Translations under genes and position numbers: made by a program
Notes under the pieces: model-generated
Seen by the model: the letters and a program-made list of their open reading frames with translations, nothing else
Told to the model about the DNA's origin: nothing
The model's database searches: none
Shown: positions 12,358-52,755 of the stretch, one piece after another
How the letters are laid out: the number at the start of each line of letters is the position of its first letter
Position numbering within the stretch: the first letter of the stretch is position 1
From: Doris montereyensis
Taxonomy: Eukaryota; Mollusca; Gastropoda; Nudibranchia; Dorididae
Reading direction: 5' to 3'
Length of the DNA stretch: 64,000 nucleotides
Assembly: GCA_037039925.1 (NCBI GenBank)
Contig: JAXRKP010000209.1
Location: 150,001-214,000, forward strand

Positions 12358-13910
12358 TTTTTAAAATATTTTCATATAATCTAATAGATTACACTTTTCA
12401 ATCCAGATCTATTCTTTGTGATCTCATAAAAAAAACTAGCTCTCGCTAAGTATAATACCTTGTTAATGTCAGTGTCAAGAGTGGTTGATGAAATAAAAGG
12501 GGAAAGAAATCTATTTATAAAAGCAAAGAGTTTAATGGAAATGAACGTTCAGAAAATAATAAAAGCCATTAAGGTAAGAGGATGAGAAATAGAGAAAGTA
12601 TACTGCTATTATGAAGCAAATGCTGAAAGTAAGTTAAAATGACTATAAACTATAAATCAAACTGAAATTGTAAAGATACCAACATCAACTATGTTTGTAT
12701 TAAAGTTGCCTATTGAAGATTGCAGGGGGGGGGGGGCATTAACAAACAAACAAAGAAGGCTGATAGCCACAACATGTACTTTTAATGACATTAGCGAGAC
12801 ATGAGGACGAAATTATACCGCAATTGCTGAAAAAGAAAATACTATAATATTGGAAGGGAGATTATCACTTTTCATTTGAGATAGCGCATATACACTACAG
12901 AGTTAACTCTCTTTGGTGAAAACATTCAATGGCAAAACTATGATTATGATCACCACTATGGTATTACATTTACATTGTACATACATAATATGTATAAGTT
13001 GTCAAATGTTATGTGACAAAAAACAAAGAGTGATTTAAGATTGTTTTGAAATATTGAGGCTAATAACGGGCACAGTGGTGAGACGACTACTTCAAGTTAA
13101 ACACCTTTCACCATGCTTTTAAATGCTGATGGGGGGGGGGGAAATTATTGTATTGACTTGATATCAAATATTTGTGCAGCTTTATGTCTTTTGAATATTG
13201 GTTTCTACAGGAAGAGAAGATGTCCTCATACTAATCAAATATTAGAAATGTTCAAGTTTGCAACTGATAGTATTTTTATATCCATAATTATTAATACATC
13301 TATATTTTTATATCCATAATTATTAATATCTGTATGTATCTGTATACAAAATAATTCTGAATTTGTCATACTCTGTTCCACTGGGAGTAACTATATATTT
13401 CATGTGGATTCTAAATGATATCAAGATTGTTTTCACTTCTAGAAGCTTTCTACCAGAAGCGACCTTTAATTATTGAAAATTTCATTGTGTCCCCCATATT
13501 TGAGTAGAATTTTCATTCACTAATATGCCACTTTGAACAGGTTTTATTAACAAGTGTAATAGTACTGTTCACGCCCAATCTAATAATCGTACTTGGGGAG
13601 CAAAATGCATGTATATAATATATAATTCTGAGTCGGTTGTTCTTTGTGTGTCAAAGATTGTTACCAAGCCACTGAGAGTAACCCTATTTTACAAGTAGGT
13701 TCTAAGTGATCTAAGATCGTTTTCATCTGAAGAATTTTTCTTCCACTTCCAGAAAGTTCATTGTTTCCCAGTCTTTGAATAGAATATTCATTCATTTAAG
13801 TCACCATTTTAACAGGTTCTTATAATTGAAGAGTCAGAATAGTATTGTTCACGAATTGTACATGATAACATTCAGGGTATAACATGCTTGTTCATTCATA
13901 TTTTCACCAG
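12358..13910. other. Spacer or intron upstream of CHCHD4 exon
   Basis: AT-rich, with poly-G runs near 12725 and 13130 and a 32-bp direct tandem duplication (tttttatatccataattatt) at about 13275-13330. Probably intron 1 of CHCHD4, by inference from the phase-1 acceptor at 13911. Confidence 0.5.
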
Positions 13911-14006
13911 GGAAAGACCAAATTATCTTTGCAACGAAAGAAGACTTGGATCAGCCCAGTAAAGCAATTATCAACTTTGAGGAAGATGAAGAGGATCAAC
14001 AGCCAG
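13911..14006 (+). CDS. CHCHD4: CHCHD4 internal exon (N-terminal region)
   Basis: The acceptor ttttcaccag ends at 13910 and the donor g|gtaaag starts at 14007. Length is 96 bp, phase 1 in and phase 1 out. It codes (G)[16 protein letters not shown] followed by an acidic [13 protein letters not shown], matching the conserved start of animal CHCHD4. Confidence 0.92.
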
Positions 14007-15556
14007 GTAAAGTTTAAACAAATTTGATAAAGTAGAGAATAGTGAGAAATTAAAGATTCTGTGTCACTTCTCTCATTTTTTTATTTCTCATTATTGTAAT
14101 TAACATCATTGTCCCTTTATTTATTTATTTTTTCGTTTCTTTTTGCATGTTATTTGTACTTGTGTTTAATATTTTACTGTAAAGCACCATCAAGCATTTC
14201 AGTGGATGAGAGGTGCTAAACAAATGCATTAATTACTGTCAAAAAATTTTAGGCAACACATTTTTAATACTGGTAGGTACTGAAGTGAAATGACAAAACA
14301 CACTAGGCAGTTTTTGTGAGATTTGTTTAGTTTATTTCAATAGAAATTTATCCATTCTAACTTGTGATGTAAGATTTATGATGATGCCTGTCACTAAATG
14401 TAAACTATGCCAAAAAAGACAATTTTAAAACACATTAAACATTAGCAAGATAATGACAAAACACATAAGAAATTCATTAGAGTACTTGTTGGTTCAACTC
14501 GCTTGGCCATGATATAACAAAACACATTAAAATGCATCAAGGCAGTGTGATCGTTCACTTTGCTGGCTATGATCTGACAAAATGCATTAGAATCCCCATA
14601 TAAGGCACAATAAATTTGTTCAACTCCCTGGGTTGTGATATGGCAAAACACATTATAGACGCATTGAAGTAATGTATTGGGTTTTCTTCCTAGGTTATGA
14701 AGACACATATGAAATGCCTTAGGGTACTTGCATTTGGCAAAAGAATTGAAATAATCTGACAAAACACAATGCTCATTACTATCATTATTATCACAAAAAT
14801 ATGCATGAAATATTCTAAGACATCAAATACAACAGTAAAAAAAAAAAGAAATGAATGTGAGATTTAAGAATGATTCATGTTATTAAAAATAAATCTCGAT
14901 TTTCTTAATTGGATTTTTAAAAAACGTGTTTTCAACTCTGGTGCGTTTTACCATTACTACTAGAGAACACACTTGAGAACGTTTTATCCGAAATTCATTA
15001 GTGCACTGACATTGAAATTTCTTTCCTTGAGCAGGAGCAAAGGTTTATACATTGTACTATCATGAGTAGGATGATTCCTCTTGACATTAATAACATGCTA
15101 TATATCCTACCTCATGAGGTACTTGGACATAAAAATGTACTGCAGTGCCAAGTGTGCTGTACATTATCAATTTCTTTTGTGAGATGCTGTTTGCTTGAGA
15201 ATTTCTGACACGACTTTTGATTTCCTTCACAGGTTTGATTCTTCCCAATGGGGACATCAACTGGGACTGTCCTTGCTTGGGTGGGATGGCTAGCGGACCG
15301 TGTGGTGTAGAGTTTAGAGGCAGCGTTTTCCTGTTTTCATTACAGCAAGGCTGAGCCTAAAGGGTCGGACTGCTATGAAAATTTTGTCAATGCAAACGTG
15401 CATGACCCAATTTCCAGAACTGTATCCACCCGCAAAGCCATCAGACAGTGAAGAAACTGCTGGCATATCTGAAGCTGGGCATGACAAACAAGAATTGGTC
15501 TCGTCATGGCATCCAGTGAAGAAACTGTTGCACAGGTGGAAAGTGGAAAGTCTTGA
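13911..15556 (+). CDS. CHCHD4: CHCHD4/MIA40 mitochondrial import oxidoreductase (two exons, 5' exon missing)
   Basis: Mia40 oxidises cysteine-rich proteins as they enter the mitochondrial intermembrane space. Exon 13911-14006 codes [18 protein letters not shown] and an acidic tail. Exon 15233-15556 codes [18 protein letters not shown], with the redox-active CPC motif, then MASGPCG and the twin CX9C helices. Reading them needs three local slips: an extra G near 15319, two missing A near 15389, and one missing base near 15498-15503. With these, both CX9C spacings come out exactly nine and the protein ends with an acidic [16 protein letters not shown] tail. Without the last slip the frame runs to 15638. 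The start exon (normally a few residues) was not found. The family call is very secure; gene versus pseudogene depends on whether the slips are assembly errors. Confidence 0.92.
14260..14775. repeat. Degenerate ~62-bp tandem repeat in CHCHD4 intron
   Basis: The core tgacaaaacacatta recurs at about 14291, 14455, 14515, 14576, 14641 and 14758, mostly 60-65 bp apart, with shared words such as ggttcaactc. Strongly diverged copies of one unit. Confidence 0.65.
15233..15556 (+). CDS. CHCHD4: CHCHD4 last coding exon (CPC and twin CX9C)
   Basis: The acceptor ccttcacag ends at 15232 and joins the previous exon in phase 1 (g plus gt = Gly). CPC lies near 15271-15279. The first CX9C pair spans about 15300-15336 and the second about 15370-15400. 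Open reading is lost near 15320, 15389 and 15500. The three frames each read homologous residues in the right order, which is why the slips are placed there. The acidic C-terminus is usual for the family. Confidence 0.88.
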
Positions 15557-17190
15557 AACTGTGGTCAGATGGTTATTATTGGATGTGATGAGATTCAAAA
15601 AGGTGTCTAGCTGTGTTTATTGCTTCTCTATTGCATAATTTGTGTTGTGGAACACCGTATTGACTTGTGGATGTTGTAGAGTAGATTGTCAAAACTATGT
15701 GAGGAAAGGTGGCAGATTTTTGTCATGTTATGACTTTATTCTATCATGCATTCCTTTATATTTAAAACAGATTATTCAAAATATGTGTATCAAATGCATA
15801 TCTTTGAAGAAAAAGGTAGTTTTATAGAAATAGCCATGATTTCATGGGACTTTGTTGTTTGTTTTCAAGTCAGAATTCAGTGGAAGTCCCATTTCATAGG
15901 CTCGTTCTCTATTTACCTGATTTGATTTTGTGACGTTGATCAACGTATTATATTTCAAAATCCAGCTTGGTTTCTTGTGAAATAGTGTGTTGATTTTAAA
16001 TCAAAACAAACTTCCATCAGATAAGATAAGGAAGACAACTTTTGAGGAAAAGACATTTTTTTTAAATGAAAAAATAAAGGTTGAGGTAATTATCATGCAA
16101 AGATCGAAATGGTGTAAATAACATTGACATGATTAATTTGTTAAAAGGATAATTTGAGAAAACACTTCAACTTCAAATTTCTTTCACTTTTATGTGATTT
16201 TATAATTAAGCTCTGTTGCAGTGGGGTGTGGGGGATAGTTTGAATCAGTATAAAGCCGTGTTTTAGTTCAAAGAAAAAATTGTCCTTTTTCTCTCTTTTT
16301 TCACTCTATGAAGTCACATGAGGATACAAACTACAGGAAATTAAATTTGTACATTCCGTTAAAGTCACATACAAATGATATATTAATATTAGCAGAAAGA
16401 GACAACAAAGTGCAAAGAAAATATTTCTTTAAGGCTTAATGATGATTTCATACATATTGAAAATGGATGAGTATGATGTCCTTATGCTTTGTTTTGTTTT
16501 TTTGCTCAGGTGTAAATGCCTGTAGATGAAGTATAAAGAGGTTATAAGTTATTTATATTTATATATTAATGTTTGTGCGACATAAGTAAAGAGACATTAT
16601 TTCTTAAGAATGTGGGAAAGAGTAACTGTAACACTACGGATTCTTCACTGTATGAGACATTATGATCATGTAAAGTAAAAATTATGAGTATTCATTTGAA
16701 TTAGTTGTAGAGATGATAAAGGAAAAAGGGGGGGGAGGTCAATTCAATAATGTAATTGTTGTTTGACTGATATTTTGTGATAATTTACTGTCTTCTTTAG
16801 AGACAGCAAGGGAGTAGTAAACTTCTGAAGAATTGGTACAAAACATGTCAGACACCACTGTATTTTTATTGGCTGTCTATCTACATTTATGTTGTAGTAA
16901 CAGAATGGTTTGAGGTTGTTGAAATAAGATCTTTCATTTATGTTCAAGTGTTGAAATATGTGTAGCCATTGTAGATCCAGTATATATGATATTATGAAAT
17001 GATTTGAATGTGTTTACAGTTTTAAAGTACCGGTATTTGAATATTAATAAGAAAATTGAATTTTTCTTGAAATAAACTTGGATCTGTGACTTTTTTTTCA
17101 CATTTTAATTTATTTCTTTGTTTAATGAGACTTTCATTTAATTGGTTTGTATCTATGTGAGTATATATTTTTTATCTTTGCTCCTTGAGT
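15557..17190 (+). other. Probable CHCHD4 3' UTR and downstream spacer
   Basis: No further open frame of interest. Candidate polyadenylation signals are aataaa near 16070 and in ttgaaataaac near 17068, the latter followed by a T-rich stretch. A poly-G tract lies at about 16728. The transcript end is inferred only. Confidence 0.45.
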
Positions 17191-17194
17191 ATTG

Positions 17195-17347
17195 TTAGTG
17201 GGTAGTGCTGGTAGGTCCTACTTCTTTCCTTTCTCATTCACTCCATCGTTTACCTTTCTTCTCATTGTTTCCTCTTACTTCATCCGTATATCCCTGCATA
17301 TGCGGCATATGGTGGATGGGCTAAATTTCAATGATACAAACCTTGAG
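17195..17347 (+). repeat. ~150-bp dispersed repeat, copy 1 of 5
   Basis: Shares with copies at 30549, 30896, 44497 and 44935 the order: gggtggt-like start, tggtaggtcctacttctttc, ctcattgtttcctctta, a cac/gcatatggnggayggnna block, then aatttcaatgawacaaa. All five are on the + strand. No coding capacity. Probably a SINE or MITE family; I cannot name it. Confidence 0.8.
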
Positions 17348-17377
17348 TATGAAAAGTATTTGTTGTTTCATACGTGT

Positions 17378-17560
17378 TTTCCCACTGGACCCATGTGAAA
17401 ATGAGTATTAGCTTTGGAGTGAAACCGGCGACAGACTGTCGTCCTGTCCAGGAGGCGATGTTCATGTTCTATTCTGTCACATGCTTCACATCATGCTGTA
17501 GAATCCAGGAAAAGCTCCCTCCGTCTCTGATGATCTGTAACAGCCTAAAAAGGAACTTTT
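17378..17560 (+). mobile_element. SINE body fragment
   Basis: Matches the post-head part of the 42262 and 47788 SINEs: ttttcccactggacccatgt, then ttagctttggagtgaaacc, gacagactgtcgtcctgtcc and aggaggcgatgttcatg. The tRNA-like head is absent. Confidence 0.75.
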
Positions 17561-17689
17561 TTTTTGTATGATACATGTATGTGTATACCATATATATATA
17601 CTCCAAGAGTAGCTCCAATGGTTGTGATGAAAAACAAACGATAATTAATTTCTATTTCAATATCAAAGTTTTTACAGTTTGATAGACAG

Positions 17690-20600
17690 GGCGGAGGGTG
17701 GTTGATGCTGTGAAAAAAACAACCGAACAACAATAGAGCAAGTGAAGAAGACGGAATACCAGGAGAGCTGCTGAAGCACTGGAGGGAGACGCTGGTCAGT
17801 GCTCTGGCCTCAATATTAAACAAAATAATATTCAAAATTCATGATGATATTAACATCAATGTCAACGTCGTAATAATAACACTACAAAAACCCAAAACCC
17901 AGTGCGGTAACAAACCTGTGACCAATCACACTTCTCAACACTGAGAAAAATATTATCATTTATAGTTATGTGTTGAAGAGAACAAAGAATGTCATCAATG
18001 ATTATTTAGACCTTAGTCGAAGTGGATTTCGAGAGGACCGAAGCACAGTAGATATCGTCTGGACCCACAGATGGTTGATAAGCAAATCGCTATCCTATAA
18101 TACAGAAAATACATAAACAATAACACAGGTATACACACGTCAAGCACCTTTGATACCATCAGTAGACGCCAACTCCCTCAAAATTCTTTCAATACATATG
18201 TACAAGAAGAGGAATTATGCATAATTCGATACTTACTCAACTTCAACCTTAAGATCAGAATGAAGGACTCAATATCAAAAGAAACATTTATATCAAACAT
18301 TGGAACTGTGCTGTTCATTATGATTGAATTACATACCTCGAGCGTGCACTCAAAGAAATTAGACAAAATGCACAAAGCATCTTTCCAAACAAACTGGCAT
18401 ATGCCGATGATGTAGACGTGTCCACTGCCTGTCAGTGTCAGCATTAGGGACCGTTCTTTCATGACGTCAGCTTTTTCAGCTGATTTTTACCCCCCCCCCT
18501 CCCCTTGTCAGCCTACAGTGAGCTTTCTTTTGTCACCCCCGCCCCCACCCCGGCTGAGGTCAGCTATTGAGATCAATTTTTTTAACCACGTTGCACATTT
18601 AATTGGTCAAGAACACATTCCAACAGGTTGTTATGCTTCAATAAACAACACAACAAAATGAATAATGCTAAAAATTGGAGATTTATTGTATTTTACATTT
18701 GTCAAAAGAATTTCTCTCCATAGAATGCAGAGAAAGTTTCAAAAATGTTTCGGTTAGCAGTCAAGCCAGGAGCAGTTTCCACAGTCAACACTTCTTCATT
18801 CAACTCACTCTCATCATCACTTTCATCCTCAGTCTCACTCACCATAGTATCTATCATTTGTCTGACGCAAACCCTCATATGAGCATTCTTATTTTTGATG
18901 GTAGAGTGGTATTTGCTACGAGGAAACAAGTTCTCTTCTTCATCTTTATGTCACTAATGTCAGTCCTCTGGCATCGGGCTGGTTCAGGGAGGGGCAATGC
19001 TGGTCAAAACAATCTGTTTTAACAAACCTGTTGATGTGAAGTGCCTGAAATAGGCTGCCAAAATGCCCTGACTCATCAACCTTCAATCCTCTGCACAAGC
19101 TTTGATAGGTACTGGGGGAGGCAATAACTGATCAGAAAAAACTCTGCATAGTTTGTCCTGAAAGGACCACAACATGAAGTGTCTAAACACTTGACGATTT
19201 GGCACATGTATTGTGACTGCAGCACATGGACACTCATTCACTTTTCATCCAAATCATCATGCACCTCCTCACACACATCAGATACAAACTTAGCCACAAC
19301 AGGGTACCCATCAATCTTCGTCTCATTGAAGACTTCAGAGAGGATTTGACCAGAAGCTTCAAAATTATTTTTTCCAATACTGTGTCAAAAAGTTTTGTTT
19401 GATGCATTTAGATGACTACCAAAAGAATCAAATGATAAAATAATTCCTGCTGTCATTTTGACAGTGGAGCCATCCTCCTCTCAACTAGGCTGTATGCACT
19501 GGAGCATGAGAAAAATAAAACATGCATCAAGGAGAGTTCTGGTGTTTTTTGGGGCTTTATCGGGGCTACCATCAACAGAAATGAAGACCAAAGGCTTCAC
19601 TTCATCACCAATGGTGGCATGTTCTTTAAAAGAATCCTCAGTCAAGATCTGCTGAAAGTCAGCCATGTGACGTTCAGCTGAACTTTTATTGTGCTTTGCA
19701 CTTCGAATAGCAACATACGTGGGTCCACTGTATCCAATCCTTCCGTCTTTGTCTGGCAAACAACAGGCATAGATAGGAGGAATTAGTTTATGTTTTCCCC
19801 GATGGGAAAATCATGGTCAGGGAGGGTCACTTTATAGTCTAGATGCATGAGCATCAAAGACTGCTTTTTGGATATGGGCAGTCCAATTGGCACTCTTGCA
19901 TTGTCATCTTGTGACAAAAAAACACATTGCCGCCAGCTAACTCCTTGACATATTTTACAGTGGCTGATGCAGAGTGGCCGTCAATGTGAGGCTTTCTTTG
20001 GTTATTTTGGGGCCGACAAAGTTTCACGTTGACAGTACTGAAATGGTGTTTACCATCAGTACTTCTGACATTTGCAGGAATGAGTCTGTAATAAAGTGCA
20101 GAACGTGACAGTAAATAACCCTTTTCTTCTAAGACTCTTTTTTTAAGTCATCTACTGTTTTAAATTTAATTGTATTTATTGTCTCAGTTCTTCTGCTCTC
20201 ATCAGCTGCCCCTTCTGGCACAACAGTGCAATATATCGTTTCTGCAAGGCCCTCCATTTTTCTCTTCAAGTCTAGGTCTCCCAGGCGTATGTTTATTTTT
20301 CTCCCCGCCTCACTCCTTAGCTTTTCTAACTTTGCAGCCTTTTCCCCCTTGCCCTTGCCTGCGCTTTGGCATCTGTTAATTTTCTTTTCAACTTTTTTCT
20401 AATTGTTCTTTATCTTTTTCACAACGTTTAAGATTATCTTTCAGGTCTGTACTCAATCCACATGATTTTTTGATGTTCAGAATGTATAAAATTTCAGAAT
20501 TTATACAATTTAATTCTTCCTTTATCTTATCCTGCGCAGGAGTGTAAATGAAATTGAAAATCATGTCGGGGAAAGTTCTGGGCATATGACCATCAAGGGA

Positions 20601-21170
20601 AGTGATGACGAACACTGTAGAAAGGTGAAGAAAATGAGATCACTGATAGGGGACACAAAGGACATACGCAGAAAAAAGCAACTATCAAAATATGCAACCC
20701 TGCACAAACTATCCTCCGTTTGGATCAGAAATGACAAATCAAACAAAACATTAGACTATTTAGACTGAATATATAATATATAGACTTATAAAGTGCGCAT
20801 GAAAGCAATTCTTCTTTAAAACAGTGGAACATGAGCACTCACCAAATATAATGAACATAGATAGATTAGGCACTTTCCACAGAAAACAACTGAGAACTAT
20901 TCTAAACATACGATATCCAACAAAGGTATATATCCAACACATCTCTCTATTAATATCTAATAAGAACACGAATGAAACCTTTATCACTCACATTCACATT
21001 ATTACAGAACAGATGGCTATTATTCTGACAAATCATCGGGCAAAATGAAAACACGTCAAGTAACAAATCCATGACTACATGTACTTCAAATTCAACTAGC
21101 AAACTACACAGAGACGAGGTAGACCAAGAACAACATTTGTGACAACCAGTGGCGAAGCTTGGCCTGTCAT
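17690..21170 (+). mobile_element. Non-LTR retrotransposon relic, split by a transposase-like element
   Basis: Same family as 1412-2935. The left part (17690-18430) reads EEDGIPGELLKHW near 17745, SRSGFRED near 18015, DTISRR near 18155 and an intact YADDVDV box near 18397. Homology resumes at about 20540 with the linker, RKQLRTILNIRYPTK near 20880 and a RGRPRTTF-like end near 21115. Several stops and frameshifts make it inactive. The 18440-20535 block between the halves reads on the other strand and is a separate element. Confidence 0.75.
18440..20535 (-). pseudogene. Transposase-like pseudogene of an unnamed invertebrate repeat family
   Basis: Reading the minus strand from about 20535 down gives a lysine-rich coiled N-terminus (near 20600-20390), then LSRSALYYRLIP, SQDDNARVPIGLPISKKQS, LPDHDFPIG, YSGPTYVAIRSAKH, PLVFISVDGSPDKAPKN, VERRMAPLSK and FDSFGSHLN in that order, ending near 18700. 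I recognise this order from a widespread, usually uncharacterised family in molluscs, cnidarians and arthropods. The conserved Asp residues (QDD, VDG) would suit a DDE-type nuclease, but that is inference. Multiple stops and frameshifts show it is dead. I could not define terminal inverted repeats. It splits the LINE at 17690-21170. Confidence 0.65.
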
Positions 21171-22135
21171 TATCAGAGACATGTGGCTAATTTTAATGAA
21201 CTATAGAATATTGACATTGCGTCACATAATAATGCAAATAATTGTTACAATGCAGTTTAAGTATACTATAAGTATACTATAAGCTATAAAAATATTGCAT
21301 TTATTTCCTTAAGCTATTCATCTCTACCGGTACTGAGAATTTAATTTACACCTAAGGGGTGGTCAACGTAATTCATAGCTCATAAGAAGTAAGCAAAACT
21401 AGATCTACATACACTAGAGTAGCCTACTGGTAAATTATTTAATTTAATTTAATACACATTAGTGATGTACATGTACTATAATATTGTTGCCACTAAAAAA
21501 ATACCAAATTCTTCACTATAGGTATACGTGAAGATCTAAAAAAAAAAAAAATTCTTATTCCTTTTGGCTGCTCGTGATGTACAAAAGGAAATCACAACCA
21601 ATAAATGTTATTCCTAGAAACTGGGGGTGTGAAAGGAGCGCGCCCCAATGTGCTTGACATTATAACATGTACAACTGGAATACACTGGTTCTCCACACGA
21701 CATAACCAGGATTAGACAGACTTATATTGCATGATCAATTATTTTCTTCGAGGCATGAGAAAAAAAGGCATTGCGTATCAGAAAGGAAAGAACTTAATAA
21801 GTGTTCAAACAAGTGTACTACCGTACACGTAGTTAGGGAAATGCGACACATATGATTTAATGGGGTCTACCGTCCATGCAGCATTTACGCATTCATTCTC
21901 CCAAGTCACGTGACAGCGGTGATGACATTGTTTATTCGCTGCCGAGTCATAGACTTATTATGCTGACGATAGTTAGTTCTATATGTACTATCGTTTCATT
22001 TGTGTCCATCAAAAGTCCCCCTTATTATCATGAACATTGTAAAGTATACAGATGAAATAAATCGTGTTCACGACTATGAAAACAAGTTAGTATAATTTTG
22101 TCATTGTTAGGGGCAATTAATTAATTGCTAATCAC
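21171..22135. other. AT-rich spacer
   Basis: Short direct repeats (aagtatactat twice near 21257) and CTAGATC words only. No gene or RNA recognised. Confidence 0.5.
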
Positions 22136-22137
22136 TG

Positions 22138-22250
<113 letters not shown>

Positions 22251-22604
22251 ATCTCTACATGTATCGACTTGTTGCCTTACTTTATGTCACTCCCCCCAAA
22301 AAAAACACACCTCCTTCCTGTCATAGTCTCCCGAAAGACATAGGTCTCTGGAGAGTCATATAAATACTTGCAGTAAGCAGGATCTATTCCCCCGCCGCCC
22401 CCCCCCCCGGTGTGCATTCACAACTGCCACCTTTGATCAGATAATAATAAGCCCTAGTGGAAGGGAAAGAGTGTTAAAGTTAATAATAATTCAATACTAA
22501 TACTTTACATTTAAATCGACGCCATATTACATGGATCCATACAATTATTTTACGTATTTACTATGGTCCTTTTCCATGTTGCACCTTAAACTAACTGGTT
22601 GAGA

Positions 22605-22648
22605 CTAATATATATATATATATATAAAGAGAGAGAGAGGAAGAGAGA

Positions 22649-22735
<87 letters not shown>

Positions 22736-22762
22736 AGAGATGGGGAGAGAGAGAGAGAGATG

Positions 22763-22794
<32 letters not shown>

Positions 22795-22850
22795 TGGAGA
22801 GAGAGAAAGAGAGAGAGATGGGGAGAGAGAGAGAGAGAGAGAGAGAGATG

Positions 22851-22931
<81 letters not shown>
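22605..22931. repeat. (AT)n plus long imperfect (GA)n microsatellite
   Basis: A short (AT)n is followed by about 300 bp of GA with regularly spaced atgg interruptions (gagatggagagaga, gatggggagaga), giving a secondary higher-order pattern. The RERE frame is an artefact. Confidence 0.97.
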
Positions 22932-22933
<2 letters not shown>

Positions 22934-22944
22934 TTAGAGATAGT

Positions 22945-23600
22945 TACGCACCGAAGATTGTCAAAACTTCAAATTGCCCAAATCAATGCCGCAAGATTAG
23001 TTCATGATCATGCTACGCCCCTCATCCGCATCCTTCATTGACACCTCGTAGAAAAAATAATTCTTTATAAACTGATGACTCTCTGTCACAAATGCATACA
23101 CTATAATGCCCACATCTACCTCTGACATGATAATTCCGTACTTTCCAAATCGGCAGCTTAGATCTTCAGCCGATATAAAAAGTTAATAGTTCCTCGTAGA
23201 TGCCAGCAGTTGGTGAAACGTCGTTCTCGTTTTTGCGCCCCGAAAGTCTGGAATTCTCTCCCCAAACACTTAAAGAGAAATAGATTCAAATGAGACATTT
23301 AAGAAAAAAACAGCAACTTAAAAACCCTTGTTTTCCATACAGTCATAAAACCCACACAGATTCATTTTTTCTCTGTTGTCATAAATGTAGTTCAATGATG
23401 TCAACTATCTTTTGTATTATCATCCTATGCTTTGAAATATATTTGTTAATACGTGACGTGTACATTGCGTTGGTGTGTGTAAATTACATATGCATTATTA
23501 TGTCTTAATTTATAATGTTTATCCATGTTTGAGCGCTCTGAGCTTGATTTCGGGGTACGGCGCTATACAAGAACTATTTTTTTAAATTATTATTGTCAGT
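22945..23600 (+). mobile_element. CR1/L2-like LINE 3' end
   Basis: Translating across a few frameshifts gives the typical C-terminal tail of this LINE group: RLSKLQIAQINAARLV near 22955, a short histidine/leucine-rich stretch, YKLMTLCHKCIHYNA near 23065, the VPRRCQQL segment near 23195 and APKVWNSLPKHLKRN near 23240. It closes with an agcgctctgag...ggcgctatacaag 3' UTR motif near 23530-23570. 5'-truncated and inactive. Confidence 0.8.
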
Positions 23601-23839
23601 ATTACATGTAGACCTATTGAATGCTTCAAGTTCAAGATCCAAACGACTTCGCTGAATCAAGTAAACGTTTAGTCTTGACATTTCAATGATCATCAACACT
23701 TTATGTCAAATTCTTTGCATTCTCATTACATGGATCAATGGTAATTTTCATGTATCAATCATAATTTTTCTATGTCTTTTCATAAGAGACCAGTTATGAA
23801 GAAATTATTACTTTTGACTTCTGCGTATGCAAACGCAAG

Positions 23840-24060
23840 AACTGACGACGTCATCGAAGGCTAAAAAAATCAACCAACCAAATAAAAACATTGCTTCATT
23901 TCCTGGACATGCGCATGAATGATCTCTCACCGAATCCCGCGATAAATTGCGATGCTTACATTTTTTTGGTGTAATTTTTGACCAATCAGCGAGAAGACAC
24001 AAGAGAGGCTGGCTTGCATCTTGTGGAAACCTTGGGTCACAACCTCTGACCTTTATTACC
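23840..24060 (+). promoter_or_regulatory. Candidate NR2C promoter (CRE, ETS, NRF1, CCAAT, DR1-like sites)
   Basis: A local cluster of animal promoter words with no TATA box: tgacgacgtca (CRE-like) at 23843-23853, an ETS-like atttcctgg at about 23898, catgcgcatg (NRF1 core) at 23908-23917, and gaccaatcagcg (NF-Y CCAAT) at about 23980-23991. A DR1-like nuclear receptor element lies on the minus strand at 24052-24040, AGGTCA-G-AGGTTG. TR2/TR4 receptors are known to bind DR1 sites, so self-regulation is possible. The motifs are seen; promoter function and the link to NR2C are inferred from position. Confidence 0.45.
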
Positions 24061-24127
24061 GACCGTGAGGACAGAGCAATATTTGTTCATAATAACAGGA
24101 TAAAATCCTCAGAATACCCGTCTAAAG
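24010..24127 (+). other. Candidate NR2C 5' UTR exon 1
   Basis: The first coding exon is preceded by a good acceptor (ttgtttttttacag, ending 27334), so an upstream untranslated exon is expected. A consensus donor (aaag|gtgaga) at 24127/24128 lies just downstream of the promoter-like cluster. The start is arbitrary within about 50 bp. Confidence 0.4.
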
Positions 24128-27334
<3,207 letters not shown>

Positions 27335-27376
27335 ACTGGGATCCCTGAATGCTGCGAATTGTAAAAGCCCGGTACA

Positions 27377-52755
<25,379 letters not shown>

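Noticed and set aside
22599..22937. 112-residue Arg/Glu repeat open frame, and similar RERE/SLSL frames at 4227, 5286, 25930 and 49547
   Set aside because: Pure readings of (GA)n or (TC)n tracts on either strand, without gene context.
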